Below, in pieces: positions 25,170-35,000 of a stretch of 64,000 nucleotides of DNA; the first letter of the stretch is position 1, and each line of letters begins with the position of its first letter. A program made the position numbers and the translations under genes. Under the pieces are notes generated by a model. The model did not search any database. It had not been told where the DNA came from and saw only the letters and a list, made by a program, of their open reading frames with translations. Origin of the DNA: SVTX01 sp045577415 (GTDB lineage Bacteria > Bacillota > Clostridia > Oscillospirales > CAG-272); NCBI GenBank assembly GCA_045577415.1, contig JAZNII010000002.1:1-64000 (forward strand), given 5' to 3'.

Positions 25170-27053
25170 TTATAATCCTCCTTTTCTTTTTCTTGACATT
25201 ATAGAATACTTATTTGTTTCTACTACGCCTGTTTTTTCAGGCGGTTTTTCGGATTTCGGTTCTTTGTGAGTATCATCCTCTGCCGTAGTAATTGAAATCT
25301 TGCTCCACTCGGGTACATGCGCTGATGCCTTACACGGTATCAGCTTGTCGGCTTCGGGGTGGCTTGTATAATCAAATTTATCCACCTGCAACACCTTTCG
25401 CCCTCGGATAATAACGAGTGCTCTGTTTATCGGCAATCGCAGCACCTCATCCATAGTGAGCAATTTTCGTTTGCCCACTCCGCTAGTCTCTCGGTACTCC
25501 GGGGTATAGTCACTAACCCTCCAAGTCCCGAGCTGTTTTGCTTTGCTGGTTACGTTGATGGATACCTCTCCTGAACGGTCACTGATGTATTTTGCTGTCA
25601 GCTCATCAACGCAGCCGAGGAATAATTGTATATCCGAGTTGCCAAGGATCTCTTGCCATTGGTTATACGGATAACGGTTTTGAAGTCCAGCAAGGTTCTG
25701 AAACACGCAGGACATAGATATGTTTCGGGAACGAATAACCGATATCTTGCGGGAAAGATCGGGGATAACACCACAGGCGGTCAGCTCCTCTCCAAGCACG
25801 TGAACGGGTACAGGAAGCTTGCCATCGGGACAATGCTTGTCCGCATACCGTACAAGCTTGATAAATACGAATGATAGGAACAGCGAGGAAAGAAAATCAA
25901 AGGTACTGTCCTGATCGCTCGTTATGCAGAAGTAGGCACAAGGCTTCTTTCCGGGGAGTTCCAAGTCAATTTCATCGTAAGCAGTGATGTTTCGTATCTG
26001 CTGATTTTGGAAGACCTGCAATCTGGATCCAAGTCCTATGATAACTCCGCTGCGCACTGTTTCAGATGCTTGCTTGAATATAGCGTAGGGTGCTTTTGCT
26101 GCATGATTATCGGGTACGCTCATAAACATTTCATCAAGCTTTTTTTCAGAGTTTTCTGACGTTAGGGTTAAAAGATTATATACCTCTCCAATATTTTTAT
26201 CACGTGACGAGTATCCCTTTTCAACGTAAAGCACCAAAGCCTTAAGCAAATTCATTTCGGCACTATCCCAGAAGTGATCACCGCGCTCTGAACCTGTATT
26301 CTTAATAATAACGTCGCAGAAAAGCTGTGCCATCAGCTCCTCTCCCTCAATCTCACCAAGACAGTTCCAAGAGTCCGACGCTTCTGGAGTTACGAGATTG
26401 AACACCTTGACCTCGTATCCTTGAGACCTTAGATATTCGCTTGTTTTTTCATATAGCTCGGATTTTGGATCCGTTATAACAAGCGACTCTCCTCGGGCTG
26501 CGCTTTGCAGTATTCTGTTTATGCAAAACGCTCTGGTTTTCATAGAGCCGCTTGCACCGTATACAGCAATGTTGGCATTTAAACGTGTTTCCCTTGGAAC
26601 ACAGACCGCTTTACCGTCCAGCTTACCGAGAATGGTTCCGCCGTGCTTCTTTACGTCGCCCACTAAGTCAAGCACCTCTGTTAATTCTTTCTTTGGCATA
26701 AAGCCCGCTGTGCCGTATGTACCCTTGGTGGAGTAAATAATATTTCTTGAACGGTCGTACTCTCCTTTATCGCCGTAGCCCATCTTCATTACCATAAAGA
26801 TAAGCAGAGCGAGAATACCAATGCAGATTGCTATACCTATGAGTCCGTATGGAAAGGTGAACATAGTTTTGAAGCACTCATCGATTGCAAAGCTCGGTAT
26901 AGCGGGGGAACTTCCGTCCCCCATTGTACCGCCCGCATTTTGCCACTCACTGTAGTTGCGAATAAGCTGTGCTACATAGCCCCCACCGTAAAGTAGAGCA
27001 AAAAGGAGGGGCACGAGGACTGCTATAATTTTGATTGTTTTTTTCTTGTCTAA
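25170..27053 (-). CDS. VirD4/TraG-type coupling ATPase
   Basis: The frame encodes about 627 residues. N-terminal transmembrane segments (IIAVLVPLLFALLYGGGYVA and LIGIAICIGILALLIFMVMK) are followed by the coupling ATPase domain. The P-loop is GASGSMKTRA, with Met where most have Gly before Lys, and the Walker B region is VHVLGEELTACG rather than the usual hydrophobic-DE. ITDPKSELYEKT is a hallmark of the family. The strong GGAGG (27066-27062) points, with 8-nt spacing, to a TTA codon at 27053; the first canonical codon, GTG 27014, has no ribosome-binding site and would cut the first membrane helix. The protein would bring DNA to the secretion channel. No relaxase is present to supply it. Confidence 0.88.
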   Translation of the reverse strand, partial: LDKKKTIKIIAVLVPLLFALLYGGGYVAQLIRNYSEWQNAGGTMGDGSSPAIPSFAIDECFKTMFTFPYGLIGIAICIGILALLIFMVMKMGYGDKGEYDRSRNIIYSTKGTYGTAGFMPKKELTEVLDLVGDVKKHGGTILGKLDGKAVCVPRETRLNANIAVYGASGSMKTRAFCINRILQSAARGESLVITDPKSELYEKTSEYLRSQGYEVKVFNLVTPEASDSWNCLGEIEGEELMAQLFCDVIIKNTGSERGDHFWDSAEMNLLKALVLYVEKGYSSRDKNIGEVYNLLTLTSENSEKKLDEMFMSVPDNHAAKAPYAIFKQASETVRSGVIIGLGSRLQVFQNQQIRNITAYDEIDLELPGKKPCAYFCITSDQDSTFDFLSSLFLSFVFIKLVRYADKHCPDGKLPVPVHVLGEELTACGVIPDLSRKISVIRSRNISMSCVFQNLAGLQNRYPYNQWQEILGNSDIQLFLGCVDELTAKYISDRSGEVSINVTSKAKQLGTWRVSDYTPEYRETSGVGKRKLLTMDEVLRLPINRALVIIRGRKVLQVDKFDYTSHPEADKLIPCKASAHVPEWSKISITTAEDDTHKEPKSEKPPEKTGVVETNKYSIMSRKRKGGL

Positions 27054-28156
27054 CTGAAAAACCTCCTTTCTGTTTTTTCATAATCGAGTGTTTGAAACTC
27101 CACCGCGTCACTGCAATAGCGACTCAAGACTTCCGCTTGATAATCAAAGCAGTAGATAATTCCTCGCCTCTTCTGTGTTGCAAGGGCAGTATCGAATTTT
27201 CGTATCCGTCTGAGGTCGCATTTATATGCAAAAAGCACGGGATTTCCGTCCTCGGTCATTGCATCGTTTTCGATCAACGAACCGCTATCCGCAGGACATA
27301 GATCGTCACCTAAAAGCTTATCAAGTGCTGCACATAGATCGGGGCGGCATAAAAGCTTCAACAGCATCTCTCCCCTCTCATCATTGGTTACAAAATAAAA
27401 GTTTTCGTAATTGTCGTCAAGAAGAAAATACTGCTTTGTGGTATTAGCAAGAACGTCATAGGCAAGCTCCATCGTGTTGCCGAGAATAAGCCCTTTTATG
27501 TTCTTGACCGAGTACTGAGAGGACTGAGGCTTACGGCAGAATTCGTTCTCAATGAGCACCTTTGTTCGCATTTCTGTTTTATATGCCCATGTCCTTATGA
27601 ACGAGTTGCCGAAATTGTAGGTAACAAAGATCTCTTGTTCGGTTAACAAAAGCCCAACAGAACGGGTACCATTGACTTTATTAAATACAAGACCGAGATC
27701 TTTTATCTCTCGTGACGGATAAAACGCGGGACCGGTTATCGAAAGATTGCTTGGAACAGCTAACCGGGGGCGTTCATCACAAAAGATCGAAACACCTGCA
27801 TTTTTCATCGTAAGACTTGCCTCTGCAACTCGATATAGACGGTCGCGGCGGTGTGGCTCGCTCCTTATGTGATTGGTATCGGATTTTTCATCCATATAGA
27901 ACGAAAAACGATCGGGATTGTCGGCAAGAAGAAGCTTCTTTGCAGTGGTTGTAGGGCGTAGTCCTCGCCGTCCGTCCTTGTAATATGTCTTCAGCAGTCC
28001 TTGCCGTTTTAGGGTAGTAACGATTTTTGCCTTGTAGCTGGCACCACCTGATAGGCGCGTAAGCAGATCTATCGGGAACTCACCAAATATAGCGGCAAGT
28101 TCAAGCAACTCATACGCCTGATTTTGTTTGCTTGGGAGTGTTATTTTGCGTGAAAT
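27050..28156 (-). CDS. Hypothetical conjugation-module protein, about 368 aa
   Basis: A winged-helix-like start (SKQNQAYELLELAAIFGEFP ... LKRQGLLKTYY) is followed by a large unclassified domain. This type of protein lies upstream of virD4 in Tn1549-like modules and may be a DNA-processing or replication-relaxation factor (inference). The GGAGG at 28169-28165 points, with 8-nt spacing, to an ATT codon at 28156; the in-frame GTG at 28165 overlaps the ribosome-binding site. Its stop overlaps the start region of virD4. Confidence 0.7.
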   Translation of the reverse strand: MSRKITLPSKQNQAYELLELAAIFGEFPIDLLTRLSGGASYKAKIVTTLKRQGLLKTYYKDGRRGLRPTTTAKKLLLADNPDRFSFYMDEKSDTNHIRSEPHRRDRLYRVAEASLTMKNAGVSIFCDERPRLAVPSNLSITGPAFYPSREIKDLGLVFNKVNGTRSVGLLLTEQEIFVTYNFGNSFIRTWAYKTEMRTKVLIENEFCRKPQSSQYSVKNIKGLILGNTMELAYDVLANTTKQYFLLDDNYENFYFVTNDERGEMLLKLLCRPDLCAALDKLLGDDLCPADSGSLIENDAMTEDGNPVLFAYKCDLRRIRKFDTALATQKRRGIIYCFDYQAEVLSRYCSDAVEFQTLDYEKTERRFFS

Positions 28157-28298
28157 GAGTATCACCTCCTTGTTGATTGAATTTTTACCTAATATCGTTT
28201 CTACTCGGGTAATAAATATTCCCTTTTTTCACAAAACGCTTAAATTCTACATATATGTCAGCGTTTTGAGGATATCGGGGGATTTTTTTCAAAAACAG

Positions 28299-28961
28299 CT
28301 AAAAATCCGATATTGCTTTAATGCTGTTTTTTCGCCTATTTAGCCACTCTGTAAAGCGCTCTTTTTCCATCACAGTAATACGAGTGCAGTCGTTTTCTCC
28401 AAGCTCCGTAGTGTTGTAAGCGTCACACAGCAGTCCCGTGTCGTCCATCATTACAAAGGTACTTACAATGTCCAAAATCTGCTTAAGCTCAAGATTATCG
28501 TAGTCCCTTATACGGTGTAACGAACACTCCTTATCATATACGTGAGAAAAGCATACGACACATTGCTCAAAGCTCGGGAGCTTATGATTGTCAGCGTAGC
28601 TACTTAGGGTAAAATATAGGGGGTCAATAAGAAATTCCGTGCTCTTCCGTTGCTTTCTTTTTGGCAACAAGCTCGGTAGGGTTATCTCTAAAATACCGTC
28701 CTCACATTTAATTTCAATTCCCTGTACAACTCCCGCCGAAGCGAGATATTCCGACTTTTTTACTCCGGTCGTACCATATATCAGATGGCGCAATCGGCAA
28801 GTAATAAGTTCGCCACGGAGAGCCGCATCGGTAGATAATAGCTCGTAGTTTTCGGGATACTCCGCGATATCCGTATGCTCAAGAGCACGTAACGTCCTCT
28901 GAAGCTTTTCGACCTCTGACTGAATTCCCGTCATTCTTTTATTTATGATTTGTCTGTCCAA
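28299..28961 (-). CDS. DUF6100-like conjugation-module protein
   Basis: 220 residues from a TTG start behind GGAGG. It begins with a coiled-coil segment (MTGIQSEVEKLQRTLRALEH) and contains ENYELLSTDAALRGELITCR, DPLYFTL and CVVCFSHVY. These blocks match what I remember of DUF6100, a family restricted to clostridial conjugative elements. Function is unknown. A 140-bp gap with an imperfect hairpin (28232-28272, AAAACGCT/AGCGTTTT) separates it from the next gene. Confidence 0.65.
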   Translation of the reverse strand: MDRQIINKRMTGIQSEVEKLQRTLRALEHTDIAEYPENYELLSTDAALRGELITCRLRHLIYGTTGVKKSEYLASAGVVQGIEIKCEDGILEITLPSLLPKRKQRKSTEFLIDPLYFTLSSYADNHKLPSFEQCVVCFSHVYDKECSLHRIRDYDNLELKQILDIVSTFVMMDDTGLLCDAYNTTELGENDCTRITVMEKERFTEWLNRRKNSIKAISDF

Positions 28962-28974
28962 ATTTCCTCCTTTC

Positions 28975-29505
28975 TCATTCTTTCATGTAATACTGTACCG
29001 CGCCGGTACTTACATCAACGGTGCAAAATACCGTGTTTTCAAGCTCGATTCTCTCGATCTGCGTAACATCCTCGACAATGAGTATTTTCTTTCCGCAGTC
29101 ATCGTCGTGACGCAGATTTATCGCGTGAACGATCATTGCCTCCCTACCTATCGGAACGTAAATAATTTCATAGGTTTCACCTTCAGCGAAGAATACGATC
29201 TTCGACGGATATGCATCGGTACAGTGAAACTCACATTTATCTCCAAAATCCGCAAGCACCCAAAGGGCTGCCATCATTTCGGGATCGTCTTCTATATCCG
29301 GATTATGATAGTAGGTGTCCTTGTCGCCACGGTAAATAATCCGTCCTTGACTAACAAGGTAGCCTAAAATACGCTCTATCTTTTCTTCCTTCTCGGGATA
29401 GAGACGTTTCCACTGTTCCCTTCTGATGCTACGATAAGTACTGATGTCGCGAAGTAAAGATTCTGCTTCCTGTCTGTAAAGTTGTTCTCTTGTTTTTGTT
29501 GCCAT
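28975..29505 (-). CDS. DUF5697-like conjugation-module protein
   Basis: 176 residues from ATG 29505 (AAGGAG upstream); the longer frame to 29604 overlaps virB4 and lacks a start signal. The N-terminus (KTREQLYRQEAESLLRDIST) and a winged-helix-like YPEKEEKIERILGYLVSQGR are followed by a beta domain ending GAVQYYMKE, the pattern I remember for DUF5697. It starts 16 nt after virB4. Function is unknown. Confidence 0.7.
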   Translation of the reverse strand: MATKTREQLYRQEAESLLRDISTYRSIRREQWKRLYPEKEEKIERILGYLVSQGRIIYRGDKDTYYHNPDIEDDPEMMAALWVLADFGDKCEFHCTDAYPSKIVFFAEGETYEIIYVPIGREAMIVHAINLRHDDDCGKKILIVEDVTQIERIELENTVFCTVDVSTGAVQYYMKE

Positions 29506-29521
29506 AAAATTCTCCTTTTTT

Positions 29522-32005
29522 TTAATTTTGTTTTGCCGCTTTTTCTTCCAAGATATCTCGAAGCTCGCGGCGGTCAGTAGTGATGAGCGTCTTTTCAAGA
29601 GCACTGCATTTGAATTCGACCGAAATATTATTGTTGTTTGTGCTGATCAGCCCGTTTCCTCTTTCAAAATGCGTGATCTCCATCACCTCTACTTCTGAAA
29701 GACGGAGGATACCCTGCACTCTCTGCGCCTCTTCGTCCTCTAAATTCAAAATAATTTTTGTTTTGCAGTTATTGATGATTCCTTTGCCGTATTTTCCGTC
29801 GTCAAGAGCAAAGAAATCATTGAGATCCTGCGTAGCGCAAACGGCTGAACCGCCGTAACCGCGAATGATTTTGAATATCTCAAGCACAAACTCGGCTGCA
29901 AGTCGATTGCCCGTACCGCCTATAAGCTGCCAGCACTCGTCAATGAAGATTGCCTTCTCAACAGTGCGGTTCTCCTTTGCCTTATCCCAAACGTAGTCAA
30001 GGGCTACGAACATACCAAGAGGTAGCAGATCGCCGCTCAGCTCGGATATATCAAGCACAGTGTACTTGTTATCCAGGTTGACATTCGTTTGCTGTGAGAA
30101 GGTGCTTGCAGAGCCGTTTACAAGGCGGTTCAGGATATTCGCCATACGCCGTGTTTGCGCATCTTGTTTCAAGATTGCGTGCAGATCACCGAGAACAGGC
30201 ATCGGTCGGTATCGGTCGGGATTGTCGGGATCGTTCAGCGAGTCATTATCGTGGGTGATACCTTTTTCCTCATAGGTCTTTATGAGTGCTTCATCAAGCA
30301 ACTGCCTTTCCTCATGTGTCATATCGGGGATGAGCAAGCTGAAGAAGATGTGCAGTCGTTGTATCTTGGAGGAAAGGGCGGATTTCTCGGTCACAGCACC
30401 GTCGATCAGCTCATCTGCGGATTTGTCCGCTTTTCGTATCTCCATAATGTTGATGCAGTTCTGCGAAGCGGGAGAGATCTGTATGAACTCACCGCCAATG
30501 TTCTTGCAGGCGCGGTAAAATTCGTGTCCTTTAAGGGGAGCAACAATAAATACCTGAATACCCTTACGCCTCATGCGAAGCGCCATAAGCTGCATCAAAA
30601 ATGTCTTGCCGGCGCCCGACGTTCCGAGAATGGAAATGTTGGCGTTCTTATATACCTGTGAATTGAAGATATCTACGATGGCAAGAGAGTTGTTGAAACG
30701 ATTGACACCCAGCAAAATACCGTTGTCGTCGCACATTTCAAAGCTGACGAAGGGATAACAGCTCGCCGCCCCTCTGGTCAGTACGTTTCTTTTTGAACGC
30801 TCAAACAGGTGCTTTTCCAACCTTGCGAGAGGCAAGGCGGATAGAAATGCCTGCTCCTCACGAAAGGTGCAAGCCACACATCCAATGTCGTGTGAGAGCA
30901 AAAGCTTTCGCATTTCCCTTTCTCTGTAATCAAGCTCGGCGGGGCTATATGCTGTGATGGTGATAAGGGTATTCATATAGTAGAAATCTTCATTTTCAGC
31001 AATTCCGCGTTTGAGAAAGTAGCCGCTTTTGATGGCATCGTCAAGGCTATCATAATCGGTATTAGTGTCGCTGGCATCCTTGATTTTTGAATGATTGATA
31101 CGTAGCTGCTGACCGAGCTTTTGTACCATTCTGTCCTTCGGTTGCTTGGTGAGAAACAGATCCACGTCGATTCCGTCACCAGCATTGACGAGAAGACTAA
31201 GCCACCCGGCAGGAACCTCTGCCTTGTATCCATGTGATGGAATGAGCAGATAGGACTGATACAGCCCGTCCACACAAACGTAACGACCTTTCGTGAAGTC
31301 CAAGGTCTTGGGAGCGAAAAACTCCGAGCAAGGTATATCGCTGATATCCTTGCCTGCAGCTGCGTATTCGGCTATGACTTGCGGAATACGCTTTTGTAAT
31401 GGAACGATGTTGCTTGTCTGTCGGCAAAGTACACTGTAAAGGACTTCCGCCAAAAACTCATCCTCATTCTCGGGTATCAGAACGTCGTTACCGCACTGCT
31501 TTAAGAAGTTTTGCGCTGTGCGAGCCGCGGTGTGGAGAAAGGAGATAGCCTGTGCCTCCTCATTTCCACGCCGCGCCCTCTCCGATTCATATTCAAAGGC
31601 AATAAAGAAGCGTCTTGTGGTTGCTTCTCTTGATCCGAGCCGCCGGAGCAGGTCAAGATAGTCCTCTTGTAGCATACGGCAGTTTTCGTCCGTTTCGGCA
31701 TCCATTTCCCGCCGTATCATTTCGACGTGGCGGTTAATGTCTGCACATTTGGTAAGCACCTTGAAATGTACCTTTACGGGACTGATCTTCAGAAATCCGA
31801 TGAATGAGTAGATGATGCTCCGCTGCTCGCGGGATGAGCGGAGCATAAAGTTTATAGGGTTTACCTCTACGATTTTTACGTAGCGGTAGTCCTTCGTATA
31901 GATAATGCCGTTTTCGATCTTGTAAATGGGTAGATATTCCGCAACGGGATTCAAGTATCTCGACTCCTGTGCGACTCTGCCCGATACAGCTTTGTTTTTA
32001 GACAT
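29522..32005 (-). CDS. VirB4/TraE-type conjugation ATPase
   Basis: 827 residues, normal for the VirB4 family. The N-terminal third is the VirB4 N-domain. The ATPase domain has Walker A SILGTSGAGKTFLMQL, Walker B KAIFIDECWQLIGG and the later CATQDLNDFF motif. The protein energises pilus assembly and substrate transfer at the inner face of the membrane. ATG at 32005 follows GAGGTGAG. It is located between the giant surface protein and DUF5697 and is intact. Confidence 0.93.
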   Translation of the reverse strand: MSKNKAVSGRVAQESRYLNPVAEYLPIYKIENGIIYTKDYRYVKIVEVNPINFMLRSSREQRSIIYSFIGFLKISPVKVHFKVLTKCADINRHVEMIRREMDAETDENCRMLQEDYLDLLRRLGSREATTRRFFIAFEYESERARRGNEEAQAISFLHTAARTAQNFLKQCGNDVLIPENEDEFLAEVLYSVLCRQTSNIVPLQKRIPQVIAEYAAAGKDISDIPCSEFFAPKTLDFTKGRYVCVDGLYQSYLLIPSHGYKAEVPAGWLSLLVNAGDGIDVDLFLTKQPKDRMVQKLGQQLRINHSKIKDASDTNTDYDSLDDAIKSGYFLKRGIAENEDFYYMNTLITITAYSPAELDYREREMRKLLLSHDIGCVACTFREEQAFLSALPLARLEKHLFERSKRNVLTRGAASCYPFVSFEMCDDNGILLGVNRFNNSLAIVDIFNSQVYKNANISILGTSGAGKTFLMQLMALRMRRKGIQVFIVAPLKGHEFYRACKNIGGEFIQISPASQNCINIMEIRKADKSADELIDGAVTEKSALSSKIQRLHIFFSLLIPDMTHEERQLLDEALIKTYEEKGITHDNDSLNDPDNPDRYRPMPVLGDLHAILKQDAQTRRMANILNRLVNGSASTFSQQTNVNLDNKYTVLDISELSGDLLPLGMFVALDYVWDKAKENRTVEKAIFIDECWQLIGGTGNRLAAEFVLEIFKIIRGYGGSAVCATQDLNDFFALDDGKYGKGIINNCKTKIILNLEDEEAQRVQGILRLSEVEVMEITHFERGNGLISTNNNNISVEFKCSALEKTLITTDRRELRDILEEKAAKQN

Positions 32006-32020
32006 TTCTCACCTCGCGTA

Positions 32021-35000
32021 TCAGTTGTAGTATTCGTCCTTACGCTTCTTGGCGATAACGAGCCAAACAACCATACCTACAACGCCAAGAACAGCGATCA
32101 CGATGAAAATGATTGCCACAGTGGGAATTTTCCAAAGGATCTCGAAGCTATATTCGTTAACATTGCCTACGGCATCCTCCAGAACGATTCTGTAAACACC
32201 TACATCGGTAAGCTCGTCGCCGAGGTTGTATTCAATGAGTTCATCTTCAAGATATACCTTCATAGTTGCATCGGAGCTGAGATCGGTCAACGTTACCGCA
32301 CCCTTAGTAGTTCCACCATTCTCCACACCGTCAACGGTGACAACGGGTACGGTAGAGTCTACGACTACGGAGAACTTCTGCTCATTGCCTTTTGCAACTA
32401 TGGTTATCTCATAGGTACCGCTTTCGCTAAGTGAAAGAGTTCCCTTCTCAAGGATTACTTCCTCTCCGTTTACGAGTACCTTTTCAAATCCGGGCATTTC
32501 GTCGATCTCCTGCTCAAAGCTTGCGTAAAGGCTCTCAATGATCGTAAAGCTCAGCTCCTTGGTGTTGCCGTACATATCCACCATTTTAATGGTATATGCT
32601 CCGGTTTCGGTAATGGTAGCGCCGAGTTCATATTCAATCTCTTCCCCATCCTTGGTGACGGTAACAGTTAGCTCTTCGGCCGAATTCAACGTGACCGTAT
32701 TCGCCAAGCCTTTATCATGAACGTCAATGGTATAGTCAACGGAAGAATCTACGTTTACGGTAAAACTGTAGGTCCTGCCATTTGCGGTAACGTCCACAAT
32801 GTATTCACCACTATCGGTAAGAACCAAAGTGCCCTTGTCGAGCGTAAAGTCATTTCCGTTCACCTTAACACCCTCAAATCCGGGGATATTATCAAGCTCC
32901 TGCTCAAATCTGACGTAATGGTTTTCAATGATAGTGAAGCTGAGCTCTTTGGTGTTACCAAGTGCATCCGTGAGCTTAACCGTATAGAAGGCTGGCTCGG
33001 TGATAGGTGTATCAAGCTCGTATTCCATAGGCTCTCCGTTCTTTGTTACAGAAACGATCACATCCTCAGAAGCCGTAATGCTAACAGAATTGGCGAAGCC
33101 CTTATCGTGTACATTAATGGTGCAATCGACTGCAGAATCGATGTTCGCAGTGAACACATAGGATTTACCGTTCGCAAAGATATCAACTATATATGAGCCA
33201 TCTTTATCCAAGAGTAATGTTCCCTTATCGAGAGTTATTTCCTTTTCATCTACTGTAACCTTTTCAAATCCGGGAATCTTGTCGATCTCTTGCTCGAATA
33301 TGACGTATACGGGCTCTATAATGGTAAAGCTTATCTCATCCTCATTGCCAAGGGAGTCAGTAATCTTCAAAGTGTACTCACCTGGGATATCGAGCTTGTC
33401 ACCTACCTTATACTTAATAGCTTCACCGCTTCTGGTAGCCTCAACACTGACGTCTTCTCCTGCAACAAGAGTAGCACTGTTAGCAAAGCCCTTGTTATGA
33501 ACGTTGATAGCATAATCTACCGTACGGTCGACAGTTGTTGTAAAGGTGTAGGTCTTACCGTCAACTACTACTCCGACCTCGTAGGTGCCATCCTCTATAA
33601 GCTCAAGGTTTCCGTAATTCAAGCGGATCTCTTCCCCGTTTACAAGAACCTTTTCAAAGCCTACGGTATCATCGAAATTGTGACTGAAGCCCGTTGATAC
33701 TTCGGGAACTATTGTAAAAGTCATTTCTACGGTATTCATGAGCGCGTCGGTTATCTTCAATGTGTATTTTCCGGGAGAGTTATATAGGATGTCCTCGTCG
33801 TAGGAGTATACCTTTCCGTTGATGGTCATATATACCTCTACCTGCTCGTAGAGTTCAATAAGAACACCGTTAGAAAGTCCCCCGTCGTAAATATTGATAT
33901 CGAAATCAACCGAGGTGTCGATCTCAAACTCGATCTCGCTGACGTTCTGTGCCTGATCGGTTGCTACGACCTTGTATTTTCCCTCTTCGATAACGGGAGT
34001 GCCGGAAATATATTCACCAACCTCAACTCCATTCTTAAAGAGCACCGCTGTAATATCAGAATCCACTATATCGACCTTAACGGGGGTATTCACGGGAATA
34101 TCTGCCTTGTGTCCCTCAATTATGAGTTGAGGACTTACTGTATCGATAATAAATTCGTAAGTATATTTGTATCCGTCGTAGTTTTCAAGAATAAGGGTAT
34201 AATTGCCGTCGTTGGTAAGCTTTTTGCCCGAATTGTATTCGAGTTCAATACCGTCGCGCAGAACTGTAACCATAGCTTCATCCTTCCAGGTGAAGGTGAC
34301 TGCCTTGTTTGTGTATCCGTTATTCTCTACGCCCTCAAGTGTTCCCGTGGGATCGGGCTGAGAATACGCTGTCTGTACCGCGATAGAATCCATACCTGTG
34401 CGGAATTCGTCGGTGATTACCACCTTATACATTCCCGAGGTTCTGAATTTGTAGGTAAGAGTATTAAGCTCGATTGCAGTACCGTAATCGTCTGTCTGGA
34501 GCAACTCCCATGTCTCGCCGCCATCAACCGACTTATATAAATCGAAGCTCTGGAGGTGAGATTCTTTGTCAATACTCTCAATTACGGTAATTACCAATCT
34601 CTTTGCTTCTGCGTCTGCCTCAAACTCTGCGGATGGTGCATTACGGGAAATAACTATCTTGAATTTCTCAGACTCACCCGAATGGTTGACTGATACCGCG
34701 GTATAGGAACCGCTTCCGCTAAGTGTGCAGGTTTCTCCAAGACTATAACTGCCGACAAGATCTCCGTCTTCTTCATAAACATTGAACATAGCCATTTCAT
34801 CAAGCTTGTCCGTTATGGAAATTGTGATTTCGTCCTTGAAATAATAGGTGCGTCCAAGGTCAACCTTTACTGCTTCTCCGTCGCCAATAGCATAGTGGAG
34901 ATCGGGAAGAGTGCGAATAACAGTCAAATTGTATTCGTTGGTATTGCCGTAGGAGTCGCTGATTACCATTACGTGCTTACCTTCTGTGTTGTAAACAGTG

